DNA from: Panacagrimonas sp965216845
GTDB taxonomy: Bacteria > Pseudomonadota > Gammaproteobacteria > Nevskiales > Nevskiaceae
Length of the DNA stretch: 64,000 bases
Direction: 5' to 3'
Assembly (NCBI GenBank): GCA_965216845.1
Contig: OZ244200.1
Location: 496,001-560,000 of the forward strand
Shown here piece by piece: positions 1 to 6,703 of this stretch. Under the pieces are notes generated by a model that saw nothing but the letters and a program-made list of their open reading frames with translations, searched no databases and was not told where the DNA came from. The position numbers were made by a program, and so were the translations under genes. How positions within the stretch are numbered: the stretch's first letter is position 1; every line of letters begins with the position of its first letter.

Positions 1-1
1 G

Positions 2-238
2 CCTTGCGACGTGTTGCTGCGACCCGATGATGTGGTGCATGACGATCAAAGCGCACTCAGCGCCGAAGTGATCGCGCGGCGCTTTCGCGGTGCCGAATTT
101 CTCTACGAACTGCGGCTGCCTTCGGGAACCCAACTGCTATCGCTGGTACCCAGCCATCACGACCACCGCGTCGGATCACACATCGGCATTCGGCTGGACG
201 TGGCGCACGTCATCGCCTTCCAGGCACGCGCGGCGTAG
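2..238 (+). CDS. ABC importer ATP-binding protein, C-terminal part (5' truncated by window edge)
   Basis: Only the C-terminal 78 residues are inside the window. They open with CDVLLRPDDV, the strand entering the TOBE-type domain that follows the nucleotide-binding domain in FbpC/AfuC-like iron(III) importer ATPases; PotA- and UgpC-type ATPases have a related tail. The Walker A, Walker B and signature motifs are upstream and not visible, so the substrate cannot be read from the sequence. Ferric iron is the closest guess. The gene ends 8 bases before the end of a convergent cupin gene. Confidence 0.7.
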   Translation, partial: PCDVLLRPDDVVHDDQSALSAEVIARRFRGAEFLYELRLPSGTQLLSLVPSHHDHRVGSHIGIRLDVAHVIAFQARAA

Positions 239-246
239 AAATCGTA

Positions 247-816
247 TTACTTCGCGCCCGGCAGAAAAGCTTTGGCGGACGCCGGCACCTTGTCGGGGTG
301 AATGGTCACGCCGTGTTTCGTCGCCTCCTGGCCGATCAGCTTGCCGACCGCACCGGGTGACTCCGGGTTTTCGGCGCGAATCCGCGCAACCACCGCGTCA
401 AAGAATTCGGTGAAATCACCGGGCGTGATCACCAGCAACAGCCTCGCCGGCGCATCGCTTGCGTTCCAGAAACCGTGCAGATGCCCGCGCGGCAACACCA
501 CCAGGGTGCCAGCCCTGGCGCTCAGCGTCTGCTCCCGGTCAAGAAACTGCACCTCCCCTTCCAGCACGTAAAAGTGTTCGTCCTCGCGACTGTGAACATG
601 CGGCGGCGCGCCAAAGCTGCGCGGCGGAACAATCAGCTCCTGAATCGAGGCGCCGCCCGGCGTATCAGCCGCTCTGGCCAGCACTTTGAGGGCATGCCCA
701 GGAAAGGGCACGGACTCCACGTCATCCGCCCTGACCACTTGTGGCTGGGGGTGCGCCCAGCCAGCGGTCGCGACCAGCCAGAGAGTGACCACAAACAGAA
801 ATCTGGTGCGAATCAT
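247..816 (-). CDS. Secreted single-domain cupin protein
   Basis: 189 residues. An N-terminal signal peptide (MIRTRFLFVVTLWLVATAGWA, then HPQ) predicts export to the periplasm. The rest is one conserved beta-barrel (cupin_2): motif 1 is PPHVHSREDEHFYVLEGEV, with two His and a Glu as metal ligands, and motif 2 includes LPRGHLHGFWN with a further His. Metal binding is therefore likely, but substrate and reaction cannot be assigned. The start was chosen because AGGAG lies 7-8 bases upstream; the open frame extends further upstream but without an SD. It lies downstream of a broken SnoaL-like fragment and converges on the ABC ATPase gene. Confidence 0.75.
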   Translation of the reverse strand: MIRTRFLFVVTLWLVATAGWAHPQPQVVRADDVESVPFPGHALKVLARAADTPGGASIQELIVPPRSFGAPPHVHSREDEHFYVLEGEVQFLDREQTLSARAGTLVVLPRGHLHGFWNASDAPARLLLVITPGDFTEFFDAVVARIRAENPESPGAVGKLIGQEATKHGVTIHPDKVPASAKAFLPGAK

Positions 817-874
817 GACGCGATGCTCCTGAAACAGGCCAAATGCGACTTGATGCCGATCAACTCGGCGAGAA

Positions 875-990
875 TCAGTCGAAGTGATAGAAAAACACCT
901 TGCGGACGATCTTACCGCCCTTGACCGTGTACAGCGCGGCTTCATCCAGTTGCCGGTTCCGGTTTTCCGGCTCGAACCACATCACAGGAA
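875..990 (-). pseudogene. SnoaL/NTF2-like protein, C-terminal remnant
   Basis: Read on the minus strand this stretch translates to ...FPVMWFEPENRNRQLDEAAL followed by YTVKGGKIVRKVFFYHFD and a stop. The ending resembles the C-terminus of SnoaL-like (NTF2 fold) proteins, where a 'LYTVKDGKIVREEFFY' strand closes the domain. No N-terminal half is present: upstream the frame runs into a dispersed palindromic repeat and loses similarity. It is therefore most likely the broken 3' end of a gene that once preceded the cupin gene. Function cannot be assigned. Confidence 0.45.
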
Positions 991-999
991 AAGCGCACG

Positions 1000-1112
1000 A
1001 TGAAGCAATCACCGCTGGGCGGCAATCTCCTCCATGGCAGGAGATCACATCGTCATTTCCCTCCTCATGATGACGGTGCGCCGCTTATTGCGAACGCAGT
1101 GAAGCAATCCCC
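1000..1112. repeat. Dispersed palindromic repeat cluster (GAAGCAATC family)
   Basis: Two degenerate copies of the family: GAAGCAATCACC followed by GGCAATCTCCT (1002-1033), and ATTGCGAACGCAGTGAAGCAATCCCC (1087-1112). They match the core GTCATTGCGAG...GAAGCAATCTCC also seen at 14021, 24302 and 26362. The element abuts the truncated SnoaL fragment and may mark the break point. Confidence 0.6.
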
Positions 1113-1228
1113 TACTCCACAGCCCTCAGCTTCCGCGTGCTTCCCCACATCGGCATCAGTAATTCCACACCCAACTTTTCACCTGTCTGGGCATCCAGAA
1201 TTACTGCATCGTTATTGGCGTTCGCCAT
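1112..1228 (-). CDS. Possible 38-residue hypothetical ORF
   Basis: An ATG-initiated frame encodes MANANNDAVILDAQTGEKLG followed by VELLMPMWGSTRKLRAVE and a TAG stop. Composition is protein-like and the upstream 100 bases are AT-rich, but there is no Shine-Dalgarno sequence and the stop lies inside the palindromic repeat. It could be a gene fragment cut by the repeat. It sits downstream of the pilA terminator. No function assigned. Confidence 0.2.
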   Translation of the reverse strand: MANANNDAVILDAQTGEKLGVELLMPMWGSTRKLRAVE

Positions 1229-1350
1229 TAACAATATTATCTATCTAAGATCAATTTTATAACTGACTCGTCCGCAGTGTTACTTGGGTTGGCTTGTATG
1301 AGTTTATTTGGAAGGTAACTTTCAAAGGCATAGCCATGCCAAGACAAAAG

Positions 1351-1376
1351 AAAACGCCGCCCGAAGGCGGCGTTTT
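1351..1376 (-). terminator. Rho-independent terminator of pilA
   Basis: AAAACGCCGCCCGAAGGCGGCGTTTT forms a GC-rich perfect stem (CGCCGCC/GGCGGCG) with A/T tracts on both sides. It lies 25 bases past the pilA stop and could work in either direction. Confidence 0.9.
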
Positions 1377-1400
1377 CCGAAGAACTGCAGCGAGTGTGTA

Positions 1401-1823
1401 TCAGCGGCACTCGGCGGGCAGATACTTGCTCGGCATACCACCGCCACAAGCCCAGTCAACCGCACCATCGGCTGTGGCGGTTGGGGTCAGCGTCACCGTC
1501 TGGCCGTTGGCATTGGCATTGGCCAGCGCAGCTGACGTGGTCACGGTGATAACGCCGCCAGCCCCGACGTCGAGAGACGCGACATATTCCGTGGCTTGGC
1601 TAGTGCACCCAGCCTCCGCAAGCGTAGTCGGCTCCGTGCCTTCGGATTGAATGAACTCCGTGACTGAGGTCTTACAGGCGGAAGCTCCGGTAACTGCTTC
1701 CGATACCTGCGCACGAACGGTGTAGTCCTGATATGCCGGCAGCGCGATAGCGGCCAGAATGCCGATGATTGCGATGACGATCATCAGTTCGATAAGGGTA
1801 AAACCTTGTTGCGTCTTTTTCAT
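1401..1823 (-). CDS. pilA: Type IV major pilin PilA
   Basis: 140 residues. The N-terminus MKKTQQG|FTLIELMIVIAI is a class III prepilin signal: a short positively charged leader, a Gly-Phe prepilin peptidase (PilD) cleavage site, Glu at mature position 5, and a hydrophobic alpha-helix that packs in the filament core. The Cys pair in TWACGGG...LPAECR near the C-terminus fits the D-loop disulfide of type IVa pilins; a second pair (SACKTS, EAGCTS) lies mid-protein. AAGGAG precedes the chosen ATG by 7 bases, which excludes the 13-residue upstream extension. A terminator follows and a sigma-54 type promoter precedes it. Expected role: subunit of retractile pili for twitching, adhesion or DNA uptake. 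No other pilus gene is in the window. Confidence 0.95.
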   Translation of the reverse strand: MKKTQQGFTLIELMIVIAIIGILAAIALPAYQDYTVRAQVSEAVTGASACKTSVTEFIQSEGTEPTTLAEAGCTSQATEYVASLDVGAGGVITVTTSAALANANANGQTVTLTPTATADGAVDWACGGGMPSKYLPAECR

Positions 1824-1871
1824 TTCGAATCTCCTTGAATATGGGTTGAGCTTGGTGCCCACCCTATGTAT

Positions 1872-1887
1872 TGCAAGTGGCGTGCCT
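1872..1887 (-). promoter_or_regulatory. Sigma-54 (-24/-12) promoter of pilA
   Basis: On the minus strand the sequence is AGGCACGCCACTTGCA, matching the RpoN consensus TGGCAC-N5-TTGCA with exact spacing and only the first base different. Transcription would start near 1860, giving a leader of about 37 bases to the pilA ATG. pilA is RpoN/PilR-dependent in pseudomonads. Confidence 0.8.
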
Positions 1888-1962
1888 GTTTTGGGGGCGG
1901 CATTGATTTCTTATTGAATCAATGAGTTACAGACTACCCTGGATGTGACGTCCAAAGATGAT

Positions 1963-1997
1963 AGACAATGGTTGTCAGTGGTTGACAATGATTGTCA
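1963..1997. promoter_or_regulatory. Two phased palindromes, candidate PilR enhancer sites
   Basis: AGACAATGGTTGTCA (1963-1977) and TGACAATGATTGTCA (1983-1997; a perfect 7-1-7 palindrome) are near-identical and exactly 20 bp apart, about two helical turns. They lie roughly 75-125 bp upstream of the -24 element, the usual distance for an activator of a sigma-54 promoter. The TGTC cores resemble those described for PilR. Assignment is inference. The rest of the 394-base gap (1888-2281) holds a further inverted repeat and the vapBC promoter region. Confidence 0.5.
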
Positions 1998-2048
1998 GAT
2001 GCTGACGTGGTTTTTTGGCGGGCCGGCTTGTGCGTTGCAGGGCTACGG

Positions 2049-2081
2049 GATTCCGGATTCGCCTTTGGCGATCCGGAATGA
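2049..2081. repeat. Imperfect inverted repeat
   Basis: ATTCCGGATTCGCC (2050-2063) and GGCGATCCGGAAT (2067-2079) form a stem of about 12 bp with one unpaired base and a TTT loop. It resembles the short intergenic repeats with core TCCGGA..TCCGGAATGAC seen in many proteobacteria. No second copy was found in this window. Confidence 0.4.
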
Positions 2082-2241
2082 CCAGGTGGGGTGGGCAAGC
2101 TCGGCTGGTAAGCGGGCCATCTGCATCTTTGATGTCTAATGAGTTTTACGCATCACCACTTTGAATGCCGAGGCGCTGGATTTAGGGCCCAGCTTCGGCG
2201 GCCTTGAAGATGATGAGCGGTCTTGTCATTCTCGGCCAGGT

Positions 2242-2267
2242 ATGTATATTTATATTTGTATATACAT
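2242..2267. promoter_or_regulatory. Inverted repeat, candidate VapB/VapC operator
   Basis: ATGTATAT (2242-2249) and ATATACAT (2260-2267) are perfect inverted half-sites with a 10-bp AT-rich spacer, 14 bases before the vapB ATG in otherwise GC-rich DNA. AbrB-fold VapB antitoxins bind such palindromes for autorepression. Confidence 0.5.
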
Positions 2268-2281
2268 GGCTTGAGTTTTCC

Positions 2282-2512
2282 ATGACCATCGCTCGCGTAT
2301 TTCGCTCTGGTAACAGTCAGGCGGTTCGTTTACCAAAATCTTTTCGGGTGCAGTCAGATCAACTGGAGATTTTCCGGCGCGGTGAAGAAATTGTGCTGCG
2401 CGAAGTTCCGCGCACCATGGACCAGGCGTTCGAACTCCTGGCAGGCATGCCGGACGATTTTTTCGCCGATGGGCGTGATGATCCTCCGCCACAAGAGCGC
2501 GAGGATTTGTGA
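2282..2512 (+). CDS. vapB: VapB-type antitoxin (AbrB/SpoVT fold)
   Basis: 76 residues. The N-terminal half, MTIARVFRSGNSQAVRLPKS and onward to the EEIVLRE strand, is the swapped-hairpin DNA-binding fold of VapB/MazE-like antitoxins (SGNSQAVRLP is the hallmark). The acidic C-terminal tail (MDQAFELLAGMPDDFFADGR) is the region that wraps and inhibits the toxin in this family. The internal ATG is preferred to the upstream in-frame start because it begins the domain and lies just after an inverted-repeat operator. It overlaps vapC by 4 bases (GTGA), so the pair is translationally coupled. Confidence 0.9.
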   Translation: MTIARVFRSGNSQAVRLPKSFRVQSDQLEIFRRGEEIVLREVPRTMDQAFELLAGMPDDFFADGRDDPPPQEREDL

Positions 2513-2916
2513 CTGCGCCACGCTATTTGTTGGATACAAATATTTGCATCTACATTCGCAGGCAACGGCCGCCGAGCGTGCTGGAACGGTTCCGTAAGCT
2601 CAGGCCTGGAGAGGCGGTCATTTCTACCATCACCTATGGGGAATTGCTTTACGGAGCAGCAAAAAATCAGGCTCCTAAAGCAGCAAAACGCCGATTGGCA
2701 GCGCTGACGGAACTGTTGCCCGTTCTCCCGTTAGGGGAGGAAGTCGCCAGAATTTATGGCGAAATTCGGGCCAGTCTGGAGTCTACGGGTCAGGTTATTG
2801 GCGGTAATGATTTGTGGATTGCAGCACACGCCAAGGCGAGCAAACTCACATTGGTGACGAATAACGAGCGTGAATTTCGGCGCGTAACGGGCCTGAAGAT
2901 TGAGAACTGGGCTTAG
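2509..2916 (+). CDS. vapC: VapC-type PIN-domain ribonuclease toxin
   Basis: 135 residues, full PIN domain. Acidic metal-binding residues are visible: D9 in YLLDTNI, E45 in TYGELLYG and D101 in GGNDLWIAAHA; VTNNEREF near residue 117 supplies the last conserved strand. PIN toxins are Mg-dependent ribonucleases that cleave tRNA or rRNA; the exact target is not readable. The GTG start lies inside the vapB stop. Its TAG stop is nested with the TAA stop of the convergent gene (shared TTAG at 2913-2916), leaving no intergenic DNA. Confidence 0.92.
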   Translation: MTAPRYLLDTNICIYIRRQRPPSVLERFRKLRPGEAVISTITYGELLYGAAKNQAPKAAKRRLAALTELLPVLPLGEEVARIYGEIRASLESTGQVIGGNDLWIAAHAKASKLTLVTNNEREFRRVTGLKIENWA

Positions 2917-3977
2917 TTCGAGCCCGACGCCGGTTCGTTCTGCGCCACAACTTCCGGCATGTTGCAGGACACACGGGTGTTGTTGGCGCCCTTTTGATTC
3001 ATGGCCGCCATGGCCAGGTTGACTTTGCGCATGGCGATGGCGCGCTGTTCGGTGTTGAGCAGATGAAGCCCCAGGCGGCGGCTCATCTGGGTGCGATCTT
3101 TGCGGTTGCGAATATCCCGGTTCAGACAGGTCCATGCGCCGAACTGGGCCTGCATGGCGTTTTTGATGGACGCCTGATCTTCAGGGTCACTGAGCAATAG
3201 CTGGGTATCAACTTTGGCCTTGTGATGCAGGGCGCGGATGATTTTTGGATCTTTGGATACGGTGCTGACGTAGGCCTGCAGGTCATCACGGACGCCGTCT
3301 TCATCTTCATCCTTGCCCAGAAGGTCAGTGTCATTTTCCGAGGCTGCGACTCTGCCCGGCTTGGCGTAATGCACCACGTAGTTGACGGGGCTGCCGTCCA
3401 CGGCTTCGCCGGGAAAACGGGCAACGTGACCGGTGCGGTCCTGCGGGTCCGGCGGCAAGCGGCAGCCGAATTTTCCGTCCTTGGTGGGCGAACGCACGTT
3501 GAAGCGGTCTGCCTCCATCACGCGTTGCATGGCGGACTTGCGCAGCGGGGTGTTGGTCAACGCCTGATCCAGCCGCGACATGATGGTGAGCTGATAGGTG
3601 ATCTCACGCATCTTCTGCGTCAGGCAACCCTTGGCGTTGAACACCTCATTCATCACTTTCCTGACGGCGGCGCCGTCCAGCGGATTGGTCATCATGGCGC
3701 GGGTGCGGGCGCGGGCCAGGTTCAACAGGGCGCGTTCCATGGGTTCGGTTGGCGCCAGGCTGCGCAGATACATGGCCAGGTCATCGCGCAGGCCATCCGC
3801 GTTTTCGTCCTTGCCCAGCAAGTCCCGATCCTTGGACGATCCGGCAACCGCGGCCACGTTGGCCAGCAAGGCCTGCGGAATGATGAGCGCCGACAGCAAA
3901 ACCGCGAGCGCGAAGGCCGGCTGCTGAAACAGGCGGCGACGGCGCCTGCTGGAAACGGGGTTGAGTGAGGGCATGCG
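2913..3977 (-). CDS. Secreted or membrane-anchored protein with two Ca-loop-like repeats, unknown function
   Basis: 354 residues, family not recognised. A basic stretch (SSRRRRRLFQQP) followed by a hydrophobic segment (AFALAVLLSALIIPQALLA) predicts a signal peptide or anchor. The mature part has two related halves, each opening with an Asp-rich loop: RDLLGKDENADGLRDDLAMY and TDLLGKDEDEDGVRDDLQAY. The DxDxDGxxDD spacing resembles EF-hand or thrombospondin-3 calcium loops. Each half continues with helices ending in conserved Cys residues. No SD was found, so the start is uncertain; a TTG lies 18 bases further upstream. It is flanked on both sides by toxin-antitoxin modules. Confidence 0.7.
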   Translation of the reverse strand, partial: RMPSLNPVSSRRRRRLFQQPAFALAVLLSALIIPQALLANVAAVAGSSKDRDLLGKDENADGLRDDLAMYLRSLAPTEPMERALLNLARARTRAMMTNPLDGAAVRKVMNEVFNAKGCLTQKMREITYQLTIMSRLDQALTNTPLRKSAMQRVMEADRFNVRSPTKDGKFGCRLPPDPQDRTGHVARFPGEAVDGSPVNYVVHYAKPGRVAASENDTDLLGKDEDEDGVRDDLQAYVSTVSKDPKIIRALHHKAKVDTQLLLSDPEDQASIKNAMQAQFGAWTCLNRDIRNRKDRTQMSRRLGLHLLNTEQRAIAMRKVNLAMAAMNQKGANNTRVSCNMPEVVAQNEPASGSN

Positions 3978-4078
3978 CAACAACCGGAACCACAACCATT
4001 GAAGGCCGCAATCCTAGTCAACTAATACGACCGGCCAGTTTATCGCGCGATGAGCGGTATTCAAGCGGGGGCGAGCGG

Positions 4079-4498
4079 TCAGACGCCAAGCGGATTCATC
4101 ACCCGAACGTCGTCAAGCGTTCTTCCGGTCTGAAAATCCTCTGACCAAAGCTCGCTGGCGCCGGCTCGCTTGGCCGCTGCCAAGATCAAAGCGTCCCAAA
4201 AGCTGAGCGGGAATCTTTGTTGCAAGTCCAAGGATTGCTGCAGCAAGCGCACATCACTTTCTACGACGTTCCATGCAAAGTAAGTCTGAACAAGCTGAGC
4301 AGATTTGGGCGCAGGCAATCCGCATTTCTTGATGAGATTGACATGCAGCTCTTGGAGAACTTGCACGCTAACCCAAGCCGTATCCGGCTTGGACCATAAA
4401 TCACGGATTCGCTCGCGGGCCAGCTCATGACGTGGATCAGTTGATCGCGTATGTGCGTAAACCAGAATATTCGTATCAACGAATACTCTGGCGCTCAT
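4079..4498 (-). CDS. PIN-domain toxin (VapC-like)
   Basis: 139 residues. PIN signature residues: D8 in VFVDTNILVYAH, a Glu in VQVLQELHVN, D in SFWDALILAAA, and the late acidic motif LWSEDFQTGR. Predicted Mg-dependent ribonuclease toxin. Its start overlaps the preceding antitoxin gene by 23 bases, so expression is coupled. It belongs to a different PIN subfamily from the VapC at 2509-2916, so the two modules are not recent duplicates. Confidence 0.9.
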   Translation of the reverse strand: MSARVFVDTNILVYAHTRSTDPRHELARERIRDLWSKPDTAWVSVQVLQELHVNLIKKCGLPAPKSAQLVQTYFAWNVVESDVRLLQQSLDLQQRFPLSFWDALILAAAKRAGASELWSEDFQTGRTLDDVRVMNPLGV

Positions 4499-4718
4499 AT
4501 ACCTGCTCTCTGCTCAGGGGGCCATCTTCGATGTCAAACGGTTGATCCAAAAACCGTAGCGCGGTTTTTTTTCGAGCGCTCATCTCCGCTTGCTGATCGA
4601 CCGCTTGCGCAACCACCTCAGCAACCCAAGCGGATACGGACAGACGCCGATCAACCGCGATATGGCGCGCCTTCTGCAGCAATGCTTCATCCAATCTGAG
4701 TGTGATGTTGGTAGTCAT
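4476..4718 (-). CDS. Ribbon-helix-helix type antitoxin for the adjacent PIN toxin
   Basis: 80 residues. MTTNITLRLDEALLQKARHI is a beta-strand followed by an RHH (CopG/DUF6364-like) helix, and VSAWVAEVVAQAVD is the second helix. The C-terminal half, ending FDIEDGPLSREQVYERQSIR, is acidic and likely binds the toxin. The internal ATG was chosen because GAGG lies upstream and the fold starts there. The 23-base overlap with the PIN gene identifies it as the cognate antitoxin and probable autoregulator. Confidence 0.82.
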   Translation of the reverse strand: MTTNITLRLDEALLQKARHIAVDRRLSVSAWVAEVVAQAVDQQAEMSARKKTALRFLDQPFDIEDGPLSREQVYERQSIR

Positions 4719-4802
4719 CGGCGGCCTCAATTTTGCACGAAAAAAGTGTAGCACTGAAAGTGTGCCTATCCCCGCCGCTAAGGCCGATCACCACCGCAAA
4801 CA

Positions 4803-5066
4803 CTACTCGTAGTGGTATCGACAGGAAATGATCGTGAGCTGGTCCGGATCAATGGCGTAAACCAGCCTGTGCTGTTGATCAATCCGCCGCGACCAGAATC
4901 CCGAAAGATTCTCCCGAAGCGCTTCGGGTTTGCCGATGCCCGTTTCCGGATGCCGCATCGTGTCCTTAATGAGTTGATTGATTCGCCTCAAGGTTTTGCG
5001 ATCGTTCGCTTGCCAATACAGATAATCGCTCCATCCGGTGGCGGTCCAGGCCAAGCGTTCAATCAT
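4803..5066 (-). CDS. yoeB: YoeB/Txe-type ribosome-dependent mRNA interferase toxin
   Basis: 87 residues, the normal family length. The C-terminal half KPEALRENLSGFWSRRIDQQ continuing to HRLVYAID and ISCRYHYE is diagnostic. E. coli YoeB uses E46, R65 and H83; here E48, R67 and H85 fall at a constant offset of two, so the catalytic set is intact. YoeB cleaves mRNA in the ribosomal A site. The gene overlaps yefM by 8 bases and is translated second. Confidence 0.95.
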   Translation of the reverse strand: MIERLAWTATGWSDYLYWQANDRKTLRRINQLIKDTMRHPETGIGKPEALRENLSGFWSRRIDQQHRLVYAIDPDQLTIISCRYHYE

Positions 5067-5313
5067 CCGACAGCGGATGAGTCTTTGCCTTGCCGCGCCG
5101 ATATTGGGAGATGGATTTTTGCAGATGCGCAGCGTTGGCCGGGTTGTTCAACAAGTGCATGGTTTCCTGCAAGCTGTTGAAGGTTTCCAGCGACATCACG
5201 ACCGCGTCCGCAGCGTCGCGGCGCGAGATGATGGTGACGTCGGCGTCGTCAACCACGGAATCAATCACCCGCTTGAGGCTGTTACGGGCTTCAGAATAGC
5301 TGATGACTTTCAT
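5059..5313 (-). CDS. yefM: YefM/Phd-family antitoxin
   Basis: 84 residues. MKVISYSEARNSLKRVIDSV is the Phd/YefM N-terminal DNA-binding fold, VTIISRRDAADAVVMSLETF the dimerisation strand, and the C-terminal tail (NNPANAAHLQKSISQYRRGK) the toxin-binding helix. The internal ATG was chosen over the upstream MINLLIKLI extension, which is encoded within the operator palindromes. It is the first gene of yefM-yoeB and should repress the operon. Confidence 0.93.
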   Translation of the reverse strand: MKVISYSEARNSLKRVIDSVVDDADVTIISRRDAADAVVMSLETFNSLQETMHLLNNPANAAHLQKSISQYRRGKAKTHPLSDD

Positions 5314-5320
5314 GATTAAC

Positions 5321-5340
5321 TTGATCAATAAATTGATCAA
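5321..5340. promoter_or_regulatory. Paired palindromes upstream of yefM, candidate operator
   Basis: Two identical 8-bp palindromes TTGATCAA (5321-5328 and 5333-5340) separated by four bases, 8 bases upstream of the yefM ATG. YefM-type antitoxins bind paired short palindromes at this position, although the classical core is TGTACA rather than TTGATCAA. Confidence 0.5.
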
Positions 5341-5373
5341 TTGTAGGCGCGCAAATCGATACGGCGCAAGACA

Positions 5374-6075
5374 TCAAGAGATCGCAGACCGAATCTCCGC
5401 CTGAATGCCTTGCGCCGCAGACCTTGGATCCGCCGCATCCCGAATCGGGCGGCCAACCACAAGATAATCCGCGCCGGCCTTGATGGCGGCGGCGGGGGTC
5501 ATGACACGTTTCTGATCCGCGGTTTGCTGATTGTCCACCGGGCGGATGCCAGGGGTGACGCAGATCAGATCGCTCGGCGCTTCAGCGCGCAAGCGCTCCA
5601 CTTCCAGGCCGGATGACACCACGCCATCACAGCCGGCGGAAAGCGCGCGTCGCGCACGCGACAAGACCAGTTCGGCCACGTCACACTGAAAACCCAGATC
5701 GTTCAAGTCGCCCTGATCCAGGCTGGTCAAGGCGGTGACGGCCAACACTTTGAGTTGCCCCGACTTTGCGCCGGCCGCCGCTTCCATGATGGATTGATTG
5801 CCGTGCACGGTGGCAAAATCGGCCCCGCGTTCGGCCAGATTTCTCACCGCCCGCGCCACGGTTTGCGGAATGTCGAAGAACTTGAGGTCGACGAACACTT
5901 TCTTGTCGCGCGCCTTGAGCCATTCCAGCAGCTCGAAAAAGCCCGGCGCCATGCTCAGCTCCAGGCCGATCTTGTAAAAGTTGGCGGCGTCGTCAATGCG
6001 TTCCACCAGGGCTTGCGCGGCGTCCGCGGTCGGCAGGTCCAGCGCGACGATGAGGCGATCACTTGTTTGCATCAA
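5374..6075 (-). CDS. pyrF: Orotidine 5'-phosphate decarboxylase
   Basis: 233 residues, normal length for the short bacterial form. It converts OMP to UMP, the last step of de novo pyrimidine synthesis, in the cytoplasm. The catalytic DxKxxD motif is intact as D63-L-K65-FF-D68-IPQT; phosphate-binding features VTPGIRP and YLVVGRPI lie near the C-terminus. It starts one base after the ccdB stop, so it may be co-transcribed with the CcdAB module. A core metabolic gene wedged between two toxin-antitoxin pairs is unusual. Confidence 0.97.
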   Translation of the reverse strand: MMQTSDRLIVALDLPTADAAQALVERIDDAANFYKIGLELSMAPGFFELLEWLKARDKKVFVDLKFFDIPQTVARAVRNLAERGADFATVHGNQSIMEAAAGAKSGQLKVLAVTALTSLDQGDLNDLGFQCDVAELVLSRARRALSAGCDGVVSSGLEVERLRAEAPSDLICVTPGIRPVDNQQTADQKRVMTPAAAIKAGADYLVVGRPIRDAADPRSAAQGIQAEIRSAIS

Positions 6076-6387
6076 CTAAAACCCCCGCAACATAAAATCA
6101 ATGGCGTTCAATATTTCATCCCTTTTGCTGTCCAGGTTGGATACCGGCTTGCGAAGCTCAGACAGTTTGAGCGATCCGATCTCAAGGGGCGAAAGCACAT
6201 ATGGCTTGCCCAGCACTTTGAGCATTGGATTGAGGTGACGCATGGGCTCACCAAAATAATCGGGCTTGACCAGCGGAATCACGACGCGAAGCTGGGTATT
6301 CACCAGCTCTGTCTGCACATCCAGCAAGTACGGCGCATGCCGTCGACTACCATTGCGCGGGTTTTTGTAAACCGCAAACTGGCGCAT
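6076..6387 (-). CDS. ccdB: CcdB-type gyrase poison toxin
   Basis: 103 residues, as in F-plasmid CcdB (101). MRQFAVYKNPRNGSRRHAPY then LLDVQTELVNTQLRVVIPLV matches the SH3-like core. The C-terminal helix NLDSKRDEILNAIDFMLRGF corresponds to the gyrase-contacting end, where CcdB finishes with a Trp-Gly-Ile; here it is Leu-Arg-Gly-Phe, so gyrase poisoning should be tested and not assumed. It overlaps ccdA by one base (ATGA). Confidence 0.92.
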   Translation of the reverse strand: MRQFAVYKNPRNGSRRHAPYLLDVQTELVNTQLRVVIPLVKPDYFGEPMRHLNPMLKVLGKPYVLSPLEIGSLKLSELRKPVSNLDSKRDEILNAIDFMLRGF

Positions 6388-6665
6388 CAGAAATTCAGTA
6401 ATTCCTGGTTCAGCGGGCCATCCCGTTCAACCCGCTGATCGAAGGACGCCAGCGCCGCCTGATTTTCCGCTTTCCAACGCCGGGTTTTTTCGGCCTTGAT
6501 GGCTTTGGCCAGTAATTCATCGGCGACGCTGGAAATATTCATCCCCAGTTGTTTGGCCTCATCAATGGTCTGCGCGCTCAAGCTCAGATTGATACGGCGG
6601 CTGGCTTTGCCTCGGCGCTTTGGCGTGGCTTGCGGTGCAGGCTTTGCGGGCATTTTTGAACCCAT
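6387..6665 (-). CDS. ccdA: CcdA-type antitoxin
   Basis: 92 residues. After a basic, Pro/Ala-rich N-terminus (MGSKMPAKPAPQATPKRRGK), RRINLSLSAQTIDEAKQLGM NISSVADELL is the ribbon-helix-helix DNA-binding part of CcdA. The end RRWKAENQAALASFDQRVER DGPLNQELLNF is the CcdB-binding tail; W-x-x-E-N-x-x-A and F-x-D/R are typical. The second Met (MPAKPAP) is an alternative start; no convincing SD is visible. First gene of ccdAB, probably autoregulated. Confidence 0.92.
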   Translation of the reverse strand: MGSKMPAKPAPQATPKRRGKASRRINLSLSAQTIDEAKQLGMNISSVADELLAKAIKAEKTRRWKAENQAALASFDQRVERDGPLNQELLNF

Positions 6666-6703
6666 GAAAAATGTGCATCTATTGTACGTATAAAAGATCG
6701 CCG

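Noticed and set aside
3222..3968. Long plus-strand frame opposite the Ca-loop protein
   Set aside because: Antisense frame typical of GC-rich DNA; the minus-strand protein has signal peptide and repeats, the plus frame has no recognisable features.
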